The notes beneath the pieces were generated by a model. It saw only the letters and a list, made by a program, of their open reading frames with translations, did no database searches and was not told the DNA's origin. A stretch of DNA of 46,564 bases from the NCBI GenBank assembly GCA_945836255.1, contig CAMAKU010000003.1:1-46564 (forward strand), in the 5' to 3' direction. A program made the position numbers and the translations under genes. Below, piece after piece: positions 26,102 through 35,072 of the stretch (within the stretch, counting starts at the first letter, position 1; each line of letters opens with the position of its first letter). The stretch comes from an uncultured Roseburia sp. Its GTDB lineage: Bacteria; Bacillota; Clostridia; Lachnospirales; Lachnospiraceae.

Positions 26102-26130
26102 TTATCCACAAAGTTATCAACTTATCCACC
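26102..26130 (+). promoter_or_regulatory. DnaA box cluster in the mraZ leader
   Basis: TTATCCACA (26102-26110, perfect), TTATCAACT (26114-26122) and TTATCCACC (26122-26130) in the same orientation. A one-mismatch copy, TTGTCCACA, lies on the minus strand inside the mraZ promoter spacer (26186-26194). Repeated boxes close to one promoter are unlikely to be chance, but DnaA binding is inference. Confidence 0.55.
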
Positions 26131-26166
26131 ACTTTGTGGCACCACATACCACTTCGCTCCACTTTT
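26129..26166 (-). promoter_or_regulatory. Candidate MraZ operator (GTGG repeats)
   Basis: Minus strand repeats AAGTGG, AAGTGG, TGTGG and AAGTGG, three of them on a 10-base register with one missing register position. They sit right after the predicted mraZ transcription start near 26166. MraZ is known to bind tandem GTGG-containing boxes with 10-bp spacing, so autorepression is likely. Confidence 0.6.
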
Positions 26167-26172
26167 AACTAC

Positions 26173-26201
26173 ATTCTAGGGTATCTGTGGACAAAAATCA
26201 A
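26173..26201 (-). promoter_or_regulatory. SigA-type promoter of the mraZ (dcw) operon
   Basis: Minus strand TTGATT (26196-26201), 17-base spacer, TAGAAT (26173-26178). The -35 overlaps the tail of the terminator of the preceding gene. Confidence 0.65.
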
Positions 26202-26237
26202 GCCTGAAAACACTGTAAAATCAAGGTTTTCAGGCTT
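26190..26237 (-). terminator. Intrinsic terminator of the Re-citrate synthase-like gene
   Basis: Perfect 12-bp inverted repeat AAGCCTGAAAAC (26200-26211) and GTTTTCAGGCTT (26226-26237), followed on the minus strand by GATTTTTGTC. It lies about 155 bases after the stop codon. Confidence 0.75.
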
Positions 26238-26392
26238 GTGGGGCGTGGTGGGGCGTCATCCCAGCACTAGTTCTTGTGGCTCATTTTTTTTAGATACAAT
26301 TTCTTGTGGTTTTTCTCTTTTTCAATTGCATCGAAGAAAATTTTTCACAAAAATGTGTTGTTTATTTTGTACAAATTGTTCATGCCATGGCA
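26238..26392. other. Non-coding remainder of the 324-base gap upstream of mraZ
   Basis: No gene is supported. The only structure is a plus-strand tandem repeat GTGGGGCGTG / GTGGGGCGTC (26238-26257) with 10-base period, similar to a MraZ box but on the opposite strand and upstream of the promoter. The rest is AT-rich 3' untranslated sequence of the synthase gene. Confidence 0.5.
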
Positions 26393-27769
26393 TTATCTTT
26401 CGAAAGAAATCATCCAACGCCGGACCTGTTCTTCCATCTCCTCATCACTGATAATCGTAACCCTTCCTTCTTCATATTGCTGCATAACCCAGGCATACAC
26501 CTGTCTCACCAGGGCATCGGTTTTTGCGACCTGAGGTTTGTTCTGTCTGGCAAGATACTGATTGATCCAATAAGCCACACCTGCAATACCGGAAGTATTG
26601 GTGATGGATACCTTTGGCGGGCAACCCAGAATGCTGTCCGTGTCAAAGATGTTGTAGATTTCCTGATTTTTCAGCATACCATCCGCATGAATGCCCGCTC
26701 TGGTCAGATTAAAATTGGCACCCACAAACGGTGTCATGGGCGGAATCTCATACCCGGTCTCTTTGTGAATATATTCCGCAATCTCTGTAATTTTCTTCGT
26801 ATCCATACCATTGACGTGTCCACGCAAGGATGCATATTCAAACACCATTGCTTCCAGCGGCACGTTGCCCGTCCGTTCTCCGATGCCCAGCAACGAGCAG
26901 TTGACCGCGCCGGCGCCATACATCCAGGCCGTCGTGGCATTAACCACCCCTTTATAGAAATCGTTATGTCCGTGCCACTCCAGCATTTCCGACGGCACGC
27001 CTGCATAATGCTGCAATCCGTAAATGATTCCTGATACACTTCGCGGCAAGGCGACACCCGGATACGGCACGCCAAATCCCATGGTATCACATGCCCGAAT
27101 CTTGACAGGAACGCCGCTTTGCTGTCCCATCTCCATCAGGCGATTGGCCAACGGCACAACAAAACCATAGAAATCCGCACGGGTAATATCCTCAAAATGA
27201 CAGCGGGGACGCAATCCCGCCTCGATACAGTCGGATACGATACCCACGTATTTATCCAGCGCCTGCTGCCGGGTCAATCCCATTTTATGAAAAATATGAT
27301 AGTCGGAACAACTGACCAGAATCCCCGTCTCCTTGACACCAATGGACTTCACCAGTTCAAAGTCTTTCTTGGACGCGCGAATCCACGTTGTCACCTCCGG
27401 GAAACGGTACCCCAGCTGCATACATTGCTCCAGTGCATCCCTATCCTTTTTGGAATAGACAAAAAACTCTGTCTGGCGAATCATCCCGTTCTCTCCGCCC
27501 AGTTCATGCAATAACCGGTAGATGTGAACCATCTGCTCCGTGGTATACGGCGTTCTCGACTGCTGCCCGTCGCGAAAGCTTGTGTCGGTAATATAGATAT
27601 CCTCCGGCATATTTTCCGGCACACGACGGTAGTTAAATGCAATTTTCGGTGTCTGTGTATAGGGAAACATCTCCCGAAACAATTCCGGCTCCCTGACATC
27701 CTGCAACTGATAAATGTATGGGTCCTGTTCCAATTTATAGGTTTTCTCACTGAGTTTGATTTCCTGCAT
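26393..27769 (-). CDS. Re-citrate synthase / homocitrate synthase family enzyme (DRE-TIM)
   Basis: 458 residues from MQEIKLSEKTYKLEQD, after AAAGGA; the track ORF starts 42 codons too early in non-coding sequence. The DRE-TIM active-site motif appears as ITDTSFRDGQQ near 57. EWHGHNDFYKGVVNA near 250, GIGERTGNVPLEAM near 282 and the late VGANFNLTRAGIHADG near 342 complete the HMGL-like fold. The extra N-terminal segment and the RDGQQSRTPYT form resemble clostridial Re-citrate synthase more than LeuA: there is no LeuA C-terminal regulatory domain. It would condense acetyl-CoA with oxaloacetate; homocitrate or isopropylmalate synthesis is the alternative. The divergent LysR gene next door is the likely regulator. 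Confidence 0.8.
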   Translation of the reverse strand: MQEIKLSEKTYKLEQDPYIYQLQDVREPELFREMFPYTQTPKIAFNYRRVPENMPEDIYITDTSFRDGQQSRTPYTTEQMVHIYRLLHELGGENGMIRQTEFFVYSKKDRDALEQCMQLGYRFPEVTTWIRASKKDFELVKSIGVKETGILVSCSDYHIFHKMGLTRQQALDKYVGIVSDCIEAGLRPRCHFEDITRADFYGFVVPLANRLMEMGQQSGVPVKIRACDTMGFGVPYPGVALPRSVSGIIYGLQHYAGVPSEMLEWHGHNDFYKGVVNATTAWMYGAGAVNCSLLGIGERTGNVPLEAMVFEYASLRGHVNGMDTKKITEIAEYIHKETGYEIPPMTPFVGANFNLTRAGIHADGMLKNQEIYNIFDTDSILGCPPKVSITNTSGIAGVAYWINQYLARQNKPQVAKTDALVRQVYAWVMQQYEEGRVTIISDEEMEEQVRRWMISFER

Positions 27770-27843
27770 GATGGTTTCCTTTCTCTCTTCTTTTGTTGAC
27801 TTTATTGTAAGAAGTTCTATACTATTTGTAAAAAGAATTATTT

Positions 27844-27858
27844 CGATTATAATAATCG
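27844..27858. promoter_or_regulatory. LysR-type operator between divergent genes
   Basis: Perfect palindrome CGATTAT-A-ATAATCG in the 126-base gap between the synthase gene and the LysR gene, the usual place for an autoregulatory and activating LysR site. Confidence 0.55.
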
Positions 27859-27895
27859 TTATTTGGAATAAATATAAAAGAGAAAGGTAGAACAA

Positions 27896-28741
27896 ATGGA
27901 CACGGAATCACTGAAGACATTTTTATCCCTATGTAACACCCGCAATTATACGCGTACGGCCGGCCAACTCTTTGTGGCACAATCCACAGTCACCAAGCGG
28001 ATCAACGATCTGGAAAAAGAATTACAGGTTCCCCTGTTCTTACGGAATAACCGCTCCGTTACACTGACACCGGAAGGTGAGCAGTTCTATGTCTATGCCC
28101 AGAAGATGATAGAATTGACCAACTCCTCTTTGTCTGAAATCAGTTCCCTTCGCAAATTCGACAACCAATATCGGATCGGTGCCGCGGACTCCATCTATGA
28201 CGGTCATCTGGCGCCTCTGATTCTCCAGCATCAGAAGCAGCACCCCCGGGATTCCATCAAAATTACGATTGGACTATCCAGCAACCTGCTGGAGCAATTG
28301 CAAGCCAACATCCTAGACATCGTATTCACATATCTGCCTCTGAACAAAGCCGACTACAAGTGTGACATCTTTCGTCAGGATCCCATGGTTCTTGTGACCA
28401 GTTACGAGAACACCCGCTATGTCGACGGTATCACGCAGCAACTTCTCATGCAGGAAAATTATCTTATGTGCAATTTTGCACTACAGGATGTGGGCCATTT
28501 TATCCGCAATCTGTTTCCCCGCTATCATTCATTTTCCGTAGAAATTGATGATTGTTCCAAGATTATTCCCTTTCTTATCGGGCAGAATAACTATACCTTT
28601 CTCCCGGAAGATATGGCAGCACCTTACATTCAGGACAAGCAATTGCGCGCGATTCCCCTTGCCGATTTCCAGACGCCCGTCATCAACAGTTATATCATTG
28701 GAAAAAAGGCAAAAATAAAACAATGGAATGAGGCTTTCTAG
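27896..28741 (+). CDS. LysR-family transcriptional regulator
   Basis: 281 residues. An N-terminal winged helix-turn-helix (TFLSLCNTRNYTRTAGQLFVAQSTVTKRINDLEKEL, about 7-45) is followed by a linker helix and a LysR substrate-binding domain (about 88-281). AAAGG precedes the ATG. It is divergent from the Re-citrate-synthase-like gene and shares an upstream palindrome with it, so it probably controls that gene in response to a carboxylic-acid or amino-acid-related effector; the effector is not evident. Its last codons form half of a hairpin that serves as the lgt terminator. Confidence 0.93.
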   Translation: MDTESLKTFLSLCNTRNYTRTAGQLFVAQSTVTKRINDLEKELQVPLFLRNNRSVTLTPEGEQFYVYAQKMIELTNSSLSEISSLRKFDNQYRIGAADSIYDGHLAPLILQHQKQHPRDSIKITIGLSSNLLEQLQANILDIVFTYLPLNKADYKCDIFRQDPMVLVTSYENTRYVDGITQQLLMQENYLMCNFALQDVGHFIRNLFPRYHSFSVEIDDCSKIIPFLIGQNNYTFLPEDMAAPYIQDKQLRAIPLADFQTPVINSYIIGKKAKIKQWNEAF

Positions 28742-28754
28742 CCACATTCCATTG
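28708..28754 (-). terminator. Intrinsic terminator of lgt, inside the 3' end of the LysR gene
   Basis: CAATGGAATG..GGC-TTTCTA-GCC..CATTCCATTG, a 13-bp stem with one A-A mismatch. On the minus strand it is followed by TTTTATTTTTG, so it ends lgt transcripts. On the plus strand there is no T-run. The LysR stop codon lies in the loop region. Confidence 0.8.
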
Positions 28755-28797
28755 TCTCAACATCCGTCTATCTATTGCTTATTGTTCCAGTCACGTC

Positions 28798-29667
28798 TCA
28801 GGCATTCTTTCGTTCTTTTCTATGGCGATAACCATAGACATACAATACCGCCGAAACAGCCATCATCACCAGAGCCAATGCCTGGGACACAGGAACCCCC
28901 GTCACCCACATCTTTAACTGGTCGGTACGCAGCCCCTCGATCCAGAATCTGCCCAATCCATAGAAAAACAGGTAATAATAAAACAATTCCCCGTCAAACT
29001 TTTTATGCTTCGTCCAAAGGAGCAGAAAAATCAAAATCGCCAGATTCCAGAGAGACTCATACAAAAACGTGGGATGCACCTGCACATAGGTCACACCATC
29101 CACCACACGGGCATGTGCCATCATCTCCTGGGTAATGTCATCCATGGAGCGCACAGCATTCAGCGGCAGTTCCATGGCAAACAGGTTGTCTGTGTATTGC
29201 CCGAAAGCCTCCCGGTTAAAAAAGTTACCCCAGCGTCCCAGAATCTGTCCCACCAGAAGTCCCGGAATTGCAATATCAGCAAAATGCAGAAATTTGATTT
29301 TCTTAATTCGGCACATAAGGTACGCCGTCAGAATTCCGGCCAGAACACCGCCATAGATGGCAAGTCCGCCCTCCCGAATATTAAAAATGCGCCACAGATC
29401 ATCCTTATAATAATCCCACGCAAACACCACATAATAAATACGTGCCCCCAAGACTGCAAAAATAATCGTAAACAGACAGATATCCAGACTGGCATCCGGA
29501 TTGGTCCCATCTGCTTTGGCACGGTACAAAATCAAGGAAACCCCCAGCAGCATCCCCAGCGCAATAATCACGCCGTAATATGCAATGGAAATACCAAAAA
29601 GGTCAATGCTCTTCCCCACATGCTCCAGATAAATATGTAGATTTGGAAAATTAATATCCATATTCAT
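28798..29667 (-). CDS. lgt: Prolipoprotein diacylglyceryl transferase
   Basis: 289 residues from MNMDINFPNLHIYLEHV, after TGAGGAATTTGTTT; the track start lies 15 codons earlier. There are seven membrane helices. The Lgt signature GRWGNFFNREAFG near residue 140 and the conserved HPTFLYESLWN near 200 are intact. It transfers diacylglycerol from phosphatidylglycerol to the lipobox cysteine of preproteins, for example the DUF4430 lipoprotein in this window. It is monocistronic between two terminators. Confidence 0.97.
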   Translation of the reverse strand: MNMDINFPNLHIYLEHVGKSIDLFGISIAYYGVIIALGMLLGVSLILYRAKADGTNPDASLDICLFTIIFAVLGARIYYVVFAWDYYKDDLWRIFNIREGGLAIYGGVLAGILTAYLMCRIKKIKFLHFADIAIPGLLVGQILGRWGNFFNREAFGQYTDNLFAMELPLNAVRSMDDITQEMMAHARVVDGVTYVQVHPTFLYESLWNLAILIFLLLWTKHKKFDGELFYYYLFFYGLGRFWIEGLRTDQLKMWVTGVPVSQALALVMMAVSAVLYVYGYRHRKERKNA

Positions 29668-29770
29668 AAACAAATTCCTCAACTCTCCTGTCCGACCATC
29701 AACCGAACACATTGATTACACATCACTTACTGTATCACATTTGCCGTGATTAAAAAAGACATTTTGATAC

Positions 29771-29800
29771 AAAAACGGACCCGCCGCCCTGGGCAGGTCC
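29771..29800 (-). terminator. Intrinsic terminator of the DUF1540 gene
   Basis: Minus strand GGACC-T-GCC ... GGC-G-GGTCC followed by GTTTTTG, about 55 bases after the DUF1540 stop codon. Confidence 0.75.
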
Positions 29801-29853
29801 TGTTCATATTTCGTGAATTCAAACACGGCATCCGTGTATGTCCTGTACTATGA

Positions 29854-30159
29854 TTACATAGCAAAACTTGCACATTTCGTCTGGCCGGCACCCACGCTGT
29901 TGGCAATGTCAACGCTGCCCGCATCACAATTACGGTTCTTGTTGTAATGACAGTTCACCGCATCACATGTAATCTTGGTTGTGCCGTCCGGCTCACCTGA
30001 TGTGTTGCACGCGCAGCCGTCACGTCCCACTTCATAATTACCGCAATACGTCTCATCACTCTTTTGTGCCGACTTGCCTTCCACAGTAATTCCTGTTCTG
30101 CAGCACATCTTGTCCTTGTTATATCTGCATTCTGTTGCTTTGCAATCTAATTGTGTCAT
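29854..30159 (-). CDS. DUF1540 domain protein, two cysteine-rich repeats
   Basis: 101 residues from MTQLDCKATECRYN, preceded by AAAGGAG; the track start is three codons earlier. Two copies of the DUF1540 unit are seen, DCKATECRYNKDKMCCRTGITVEG (about 5-28) and TCDAVNCHYNKNRNCDAGSVDIA (about 64-86). Each carries the C-x5-C-x2-N-x4-C pattern and a later lone cysteine (CGNY, CASF). The domain is small, probably metal-binding or disulfide-bonded, and common in Clostridia; its function is unknown. No signal peptide is seen. A short hairpin CCGTTC-atca-GAACGG (30206-30221) lies in its leader. Confidence 0.9.
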   Translation of the reverse strand: MTQLDCKATECRYNKDKMCCRTGITVEGKSAQKSDETYCGNYEVGRDGCACNTSGEPDGTTKITCDAVNCHYNKNRNCDAGSVDIANSVGAGQTKCASFAM

Positions 30160-30283
30160 ACGATACACTCCTTTCTGGTCGGTACCTTTCGCACCGCATC
30201 CCCACCGTTCATCAGAACGGTTCTATAGTAGTGTATCCATATCGCAAGCCAATATGCATTTGCCCCACTTTTGGAAAAAAATG

Positions 30284-31309
30284 TTAGAGAATCAACATAG
30301 CATCGCCAAAACTGAAGAAGCGATACTTCTGCCTGACTGCCTCCTCATACGCCGCCATCACATGCTCCCTGCCGGCCAATGCGCTGACCAGCATCACCAG
30401 CGTGGATTCCGGCAAATGAAAATTCGTAATCAATCCATCAATCACCTTGAACTCATAGCCGGGATAGATAAAAATATCCGTCCAGCCGCTTTTTGCCCGC
30501 AATGTGCCGTCCGCTTCTGCTGCTGACTCCAGCGTCCGCGTGCTGGTGGTTCCCACCGAAATGACACGATGTCCCCCCGCTCTCGCCTGATTGATCTGCG
30601 TCGCGGCTTCCTCCGAAATCTGGAAAAACTCCGAGTGCATATGATGATCCTGTACATTCTCTACCTTGACCGGACGGAAAGTTCCCAGTCCCACATGTAG
30701 GGTAACCTCAGCGATGGTCACCCCCATCTGGCGGATTTCCTGTAGCAGTTCCTCCGTAAAATGTAGCCCCGCCGTAGGTGCTGCCGCAGAGCCATCATAC
30801 TTGGCGTAGACCGTCTGATAGCGGTTCTTGTCCTTTAGTTCATGCGTGATATAGGGTGGCAACGGCATCTGTCCCAATTGATCTAAAATCTCTTCAAAGA
30901 TGCCTTCATAGGAAAATTGAATCAACCGGTTGCCTTCATCAACAATGTCAATAACCTCGCCCCGCAACAGACCGCCGCCAAAACACAGACGGGTACCGAT
31001 CTTCGCCTTTTTCCCCGGCTTGACCAATGTCTCCCACACATCGTCGCTTCTGCGCTTTAACAACAGAATTTCAATCTTTCCGCCTGTTTCTTCACGCTCT
31101 CCGTACAGACGTGCCGGAATCACTTTGGTGTTGTTAATCACCAGACAATCCCCCGGTTGTAAGTACTCCTTGATATCGTAAAAATGGCGATGGGTCACAT
31201 CGCCACTTTCTTTATCCAGTACCATTAGTCGGGAATTGGAACGCTTCTCCAGCGGATCCTGTGCAATCAGTTCCTCCGGCAGGTCATAATAAAAATCTTT
31301 TACATCCAT
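30284..31309 (-). CDS. queA: S-adenosylmethionine:tRNA ribosyltransferase-isomerase
   Basis: 341 residues, full length. Family blocks are [13 protein letters not shown] at the N-terminus, [12 protein letters not shown] (near 58), [14 protein letters not shown] (near 175), [11 protein letters not shown] (near 203), [10 protein letters not shown] (near 250) and [19 protein letters not shown] (near 296). It adds the epoxycyclopentanediol precursor to preQ1-modified tRNA to make epoxyqueuosine. It follows pheT by 16 bases, so it is probably transcribed from the Phe T-box unit, and it complements the preQ1-controlled queT gene. Confidence 0.97.
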   Translation of the reverse strand: MDVKDFYYDLPEELIAQDPLEKRSNSRLMVLDKESGDVTHRHFYDIKEYLQPGDCLVINNTKVIPARLYGEREETGGKIEILLLKRRSDDVWETLVKPGKKAKIGTRLCFGGGLLRGEVIDIVDEGNRLIQFSYEGIFEEILDQLGQMPLPPYITHELKDKNRYQTVYAKYDGSAAAPTAGLHFTEELLQEIRQMGVTIAEVTLHVGLGTFRPVKVENVQDHHMHSEFFQISEEAATQINQARAGGHRVISVGTTSTRTLESAAEADGTLRAKSGWTDIFIYPGYEFKVIDGLITNFHLPESTLVMLVSALAGREHVMAAYEEAVRQKYRFFSFGDAMLIL

Positions 31310-31325
31310 TCGATACTACCTTATC

Positions 31326-33743
31326 TTACTTTCTTAATTCGATTCCCATGCCATCCAGTGCCTTTAAGATCCGGTTCATCGCCCCTTTGATGTCTTCCTC
31401 TTCCAGGTTCTTATCCTTGGCACGGAAGGTCAGGGAGTATGCCACTGACTTAAAGCCTTTGACAATCTGGTTGCCCTCGTATAAGTCAAACAGTTCATAA
31501 GACTCCAGATAAGCGCCACCCTTCTGGTCAAAGACAGCCTCGATATCTCCCACAAGGATCCCCCTCGGAACCACCATGCTGATATCTCTCGTCGCAGCCG
31601 GGAATCGTGCAATCCCCTCATACTTCTTATCAAAGGAGGCCATTTCTACCAGATACGGCATATCAAGCACTGCAATGTAGACCCGTTCCTTGATGTCATA
31701 GTTGGCACAAACCATGGGGTGTACCTCACCCAGATAGCCAATGACCTTGCCTGCATATACGATATTCGCCTGACGTCCCGGATGCAGGAAGTTCTTGCCA
31801 GCCTGTGGATCATAATGTAATTTGTCATTCATGCCCAACTGAGATGCAATCTCTTCCACCACGCCTTTCATGGTAAAGAAATCTCCGTCCCCATACATGC
31901 CAAGGGTCAACTGCATCCGCTCCTCTGGCAACTCGGTCAAAGGTAACTGTTTGGGCAGATAGATATTGCCCATCTCAAACAGGCGCACATCCTTATTTCT
32001 GCGGTTGGCATTGGTGGCTAATGAAGTCAGCATTCCATCCAGTGGCAGGGTACGCATGATACTGAAATCCTCACCCAGGGGATTGGAGATCACCACGGTC
32101 TGACGCAGAGGATCGTCCGCATCCAACAGCAATTTGTCAAATACCTTCGGGCTCTCGAAGGAATAGGTCATACCCTGAGAGAAACCACAGAACTGTGCCA
32201 CATTTCGTACAATCTTCTCAATCTTTAATTTATCGGACAATCTTCCTGTGGTGGCCTCTCCGCTGGGAAGCGACGTAGGAATCTTATCATAGCCATAGAA
32301 TCTTGCCACTTCCTCTGCCAGATCCGCATAACTTTCCAGATCCTGTCTCCATGACGGAATCAGGACTTCATTGGAGACCTCATCGTACCCCAGATCCAGA
32401 CGTCTGAAATACGTAAGCATATCCTCCGCCGGAATGGACGTGCCCAGCATATGATTGTATTTATCCGGTTCAAAGGGCAGTCTTCTGCCTTCCATAGGCT
32501 CATCGTAAATGTCGACTACGCCTCCCACGACCTCACCGGCCCCCAGTTCTTCCACCAACTGACAGGCACGGTTCATCGCTTCAATCGCATTATTCGGATC
32601 CAGTCCCTTTTCAAATTTGCCGGAGGCATCCGTACGCAATCCTACCTTTTTGGAAGAAAGACGGATATTGGTGCCGTCAAAGCAAGCCGCCTCAAACAGC
32701 ATCGTTGTCACATTGTCCGTAATCATGGAATTCTCACCACCCATGATACCGGCAATACCCACTGCTTTTTTGCCATCACAGATCATCAGCACACTCTCAT
32801 CCACCCGGCGCTCCTGCCCATCCAACGTCACAAACGTCTCTCCCGGATTGGCGCGGCGAACCACAATCTGATGATCCTCTATGGTATCCAAATCATAGGC
32901 ATGCATAGGCTGACCGTACTCTTCCATGACGTAGTTCGTAATATCCACAATATTGTTGATGGGTCGAATCCCCTGGGCACGCAGACGTTCCTGCATCCAC
33001 TTCGGTGACGGCGCAATCTTGATATTTTTGACCACTCTGGCTGTATAACGGCGACAGAGATCCTTTGCGTCGACGCGCACCTTGATATATTGATTCACAT
33101 CCTCATCGTTGCCTGTCTCGGTAACCACAGGCGGCACGAATTCCTTCTGGAAGGTTGCTGCCGCTTCTCTGGCAAGGCCAAGTACAGCAAAACAATCTAC
33201 ACGGTTCGAAGTAATCTCATACTCCACCACCGCGTCATCCAAGCCCAGCACCTTAACGGCATTATCTCCCACCGTTACGGATTCATCAAAAATATAGATA
33301 CCATTCTCCGGTGCTTCCGGGAACATATCACGGTTGGAACCCAGTTCCTCAATGGAACACATCATACCGTAGGATTCCACACCACGTAATTTTCCTTTTT
33401 TAATCTTGATACCGCCCTCGGTCTTGCTGCCATCATGACCACCGGCAACACGTCCGCCATCCAGCACCACCGGAACCTTTGCCCCCTCAAAGACATTGGG
33501 TGCGCCGGTAACAATCTGAATCGTCTCGCTGCCCACATCTACCTGACAAATCACCAGTTTATCTGCATCGGGATGCGGCGCAATCTCCTTAATCTGTCCA
33601 ACAACAATCTGATCCAGATCGGCATCCATACAATCATAATATTCCACCTTGGAGCCGGACAACGTCATAGCATCCGCAAATGTCTGTGGCGAAACCTCAA
33701 GCCCCGGTACTAAATCCTTAATCCATTTTAACGAAGTCTTCAT
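31326..33743 (-). CDS. pheT: Phenylalanyl-tRNA synthetase beta subunit
   Basis: 805 residues, the long bacterial form. In order: an N-terminal tRNA-binding (EMAP-II-like) domain (about 40-150, GQIKEIAPHPDADKLVICQV), the B3/B4 editing domain (about 210-385), B5 (about 400-475), the core domain (about 485-690) and a C-terminal ferredoxin-like anticodon-binding domain (about 710-805, RFPAATRDISMVV). TAGGAGGAAGAAATAGC precedes the ATG. It forms the alpha2-beta2 enzyme with PheS, 21 bases upstream. Confidence 0.98.
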   Translation of the reverse strand: MKTSLKWIKDLVPGLEVSPQTFADAMTLSGSKVEYYDCMDADLDQIVVGQIKEIAPHPDADKLVICQVDVGSETIQIVTGAPNVFEGAKVPVVLDGGRVAGGHDGSKTEGGIKIKKGKLRGVESYGMMCSIEELGSNRDMFPEAPENGIYIFDESVTVGDNAVKVLGLDDAVVEYEITSNRVDCFAVLGLAREAAATFQKEFVPPVVTETGNDEDVNQYIKVRVDAKDLCRRYTARVVKNIKIAPSPKWMQERLRAQGIRPINNIVDITNYVMEEYGQPMHAYDLDTIEDHQIVVRRANPGETFVTLDGQERRVDESVLMICDGKKAVGIAGIMGGENSMITDNVTTMLFEAACFDGTNIRLSSKKVGLRTDASGKFEKGLDPNNAIEAMNRACQLVEELGAGEVVGGVVDIYDEPMEGRRLPFEPDKYNHMLGTSIPAEDMLTYFRRLDLGYDEVSNEVLIPSWRQDLESYADLAEEVARFYGYDKIPTSLPSGEATTGRLSDKLKIEKIVRNVAQFCGFSQGMTYSFESPKVFDKLLLDADDPLRQTVVISNPLGEDFSIMRTLPLDGMLTSLATNANRRNKDVRLFEMGNIYLPKQLPLTELPEERMQLTLGMYGDGDFFTMKGVVEEIASQLGMNDKLHYDPQAGKNFLHPGRQANIVYAGKVIGYLGEVHPMVCANYDIKERVYIAVLDMPYLVEMASFDKKYEGIARFPAATRDISMVVPRGILVGDIEAVFDQKGGAYLESYELFDLYEGNQIVKGFKSVAYSLTFRAKDKNLEEEDIKGAMNRILKALDGMGIELRK

Positions 33744-33764
33744 GCTATTTCTTCCTCCTACTCC

Positions 33765-34784
33765 TTAGAACTGTTTCAAGAAACGATCATCATTCTCATA
33801 CAACAGCCGCATATCATCAATTTCATACTTCAACAAAGTAATGCGTTCCAGGCCAAGACCAAAGGCAAAGCCCTGATACTCATCAGGATCAATTCCGCTC
33901 ATCCGCAGTACCTTCGGATGTACCATACCGCAACCCAGGATCTCAATCCATCCCTCACCTTTGCAGAAGCGACAGCCCTTACCGCCACACTTAAAGCAGG
34001 AGACATCCATCTCTGCACTGGGCTCCGTAAACGGGAAATGATGGGGGCGGAATTTCACTTTGGTGTCCGCGCCAAACAACTGCTTGACAAATTCCTCCAG
34101 CGTACCTTTCAGATCGGCAAAGGTAATGTTCTTATCAATCACCATCCCCTCAATCTGATGGAACGACGGTGAATGGGTGGCATCCACCTCATCGGAACGG
34201 AACACACGTCCCGGCGCGATCATACGGATGGGCAGCTTGCCTTTTTCCATCACACGCACCTGTACCGGTGACGTCTGCGTACGCAGCAAAATGTCCTTGT
34301 TAATATAGAAGGTATCCTGTTCATCCTTTGCGGGATGATTTGCAGGGATATTCAGTGCCTCAAAATTGTAGTAATCGTACTCTACTTCCGGGCCCTCAAC
34401 CACCTCATACCCCATACCAACGAAGATGTCTTCCACTTCCTCCAGCACATTGGTATTGGGATGCAGATGACCGATTCTGGCCTTCTTTGCCGGCAACGTC
34501 ACATCGATTACCTCTGTCTTCAGACGGCGCTCCAATTCCGCCTGCTCCAATTTTTCCTTGGCTTCGTTCAACTTTTCCTCGATGGCCGCTCTGGTCTCAT
34601 TCACCAACTGACCAACGGCCGGACGATCCTCGGGCTTGACATCTTTCATGGACTTGAGGACAGCTGTCAACTCACCTTTCTTCCCCAGAATCGCCACGCG
34701 GACATCATTCAGAGATGACATCTCCTCTGCCGCATCGATCTGTTCCATCGCTTTTTTTGTGATTTCCTGAAGTTTCTCTTTCAT
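33765..34784 (-). CDS. pheS: Phenylalanyl-tRNA synthetase alpha subunit
   Basis: 339 residues. An N-terminal coiled coil (about 1-85) binds tRNA-Phe. The class II catalytic domain includes [17 protein letters not shown] (near 104), the motif 2 region [10 protein letters not shown] and [19 protein letters not shown] (near 197), and motif 3 [13 protein letters not shown] (near 312). AAAGGAGAATCT precedes the ATG. It is the first gene of the pheS-pheT-queA unit, and a T-box riboswitch lies in the leader. Confidence 0.98.
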   Translation of the reverse strand: MKEKLQEITKKAMEQIDAAEEMSSLNDVRVAILGKKGELTAVLKSMKDVKPEDRPAVGQLVNETRAAIEEKLNEAKEKLEQAELERRLKTEVIDVTLPAKKARIGHLHPNTNVLEEVEDIFVGMGYEVVEGPEVEYDYYNFEALNIPANHPAKDEQDTFYINKDILLRTQTSPVQVRVMEKGKLPIRMIAPGRVFRSDEVDATHSPSFHQIEGMVIDKNITFADLKGTLEEFVKQLFGADTKVKFRPHHFPFTEPSAEMDVSCFKCGGKGCRFCKGEGWIEILGCGMVHPKVLRMSGIDPDEYQGFAFGLGLERITLLKYEIDDMRLLYENDDRFLKQF

Positions 34785-34800
34785 ATAGATTCTCCTTTAC

Positions 34801-34996
34801 AAAATAAAAAACTCCGCCCCGATAGGGACGAAGTTACTCCGCGTTACCACCCTGATTTCAGATTGCTCTGACACTCATATGCGTAACGTGCACTACCCGT
34901 CATGACCTACTATCACTTCTGCCATGCAGCTCCTGCGTGAAATTCACATGCTACCTTACCTTGGAATGACTTCCAGCCAATGATCCTTCCTCTCTG
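34801..34996 (-). ncRNA. T-box riboswitch (phenylalanine) upstream of pheS
   Basis: The T-box sequence AGGGTGGTAACGCGG is at 34839-34853 on the minus strand. It is followed by a 10-bp terminator stem ACTTCGTCCC/GGGGCGGAGT and TTTTTTATTTT. The stem I region contains GTGAATTTCACG, with a UUC codon at 34939-34941 as the probable phenylalanine specifier. Uncharged tRNA-Phe should favour the antiterminator. Confidence 0.92.
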
Positions 34997-35002
34997 CAAA
35001 AA

Positions 35003-35031
35003 AGTATAGCCTGCTACTGTGCGCATTCAAA
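35003..35031 (-). promoter_or_regulatory. SigA-type promoter of pheS-pheT-queA
   Basis: Minus strand TTTGAA (35026-35031) with a 17-base spacer, or TTGAAT with 16, then TATACT (35003-35008). It is placed just upstream of the T-box leader. Confidence 0.6.
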
Positions 35032-35072
35032 GCCTTTAACATCTGACATTCTAGCACAGCATCTGCCAAACA

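Noticed and set aside
28721-28754. Terminator for the LysR gene on the plus strand
   Set aside because: The hairpin is real, but only the minus strand has a following T-run, so it is assigned to lgt.
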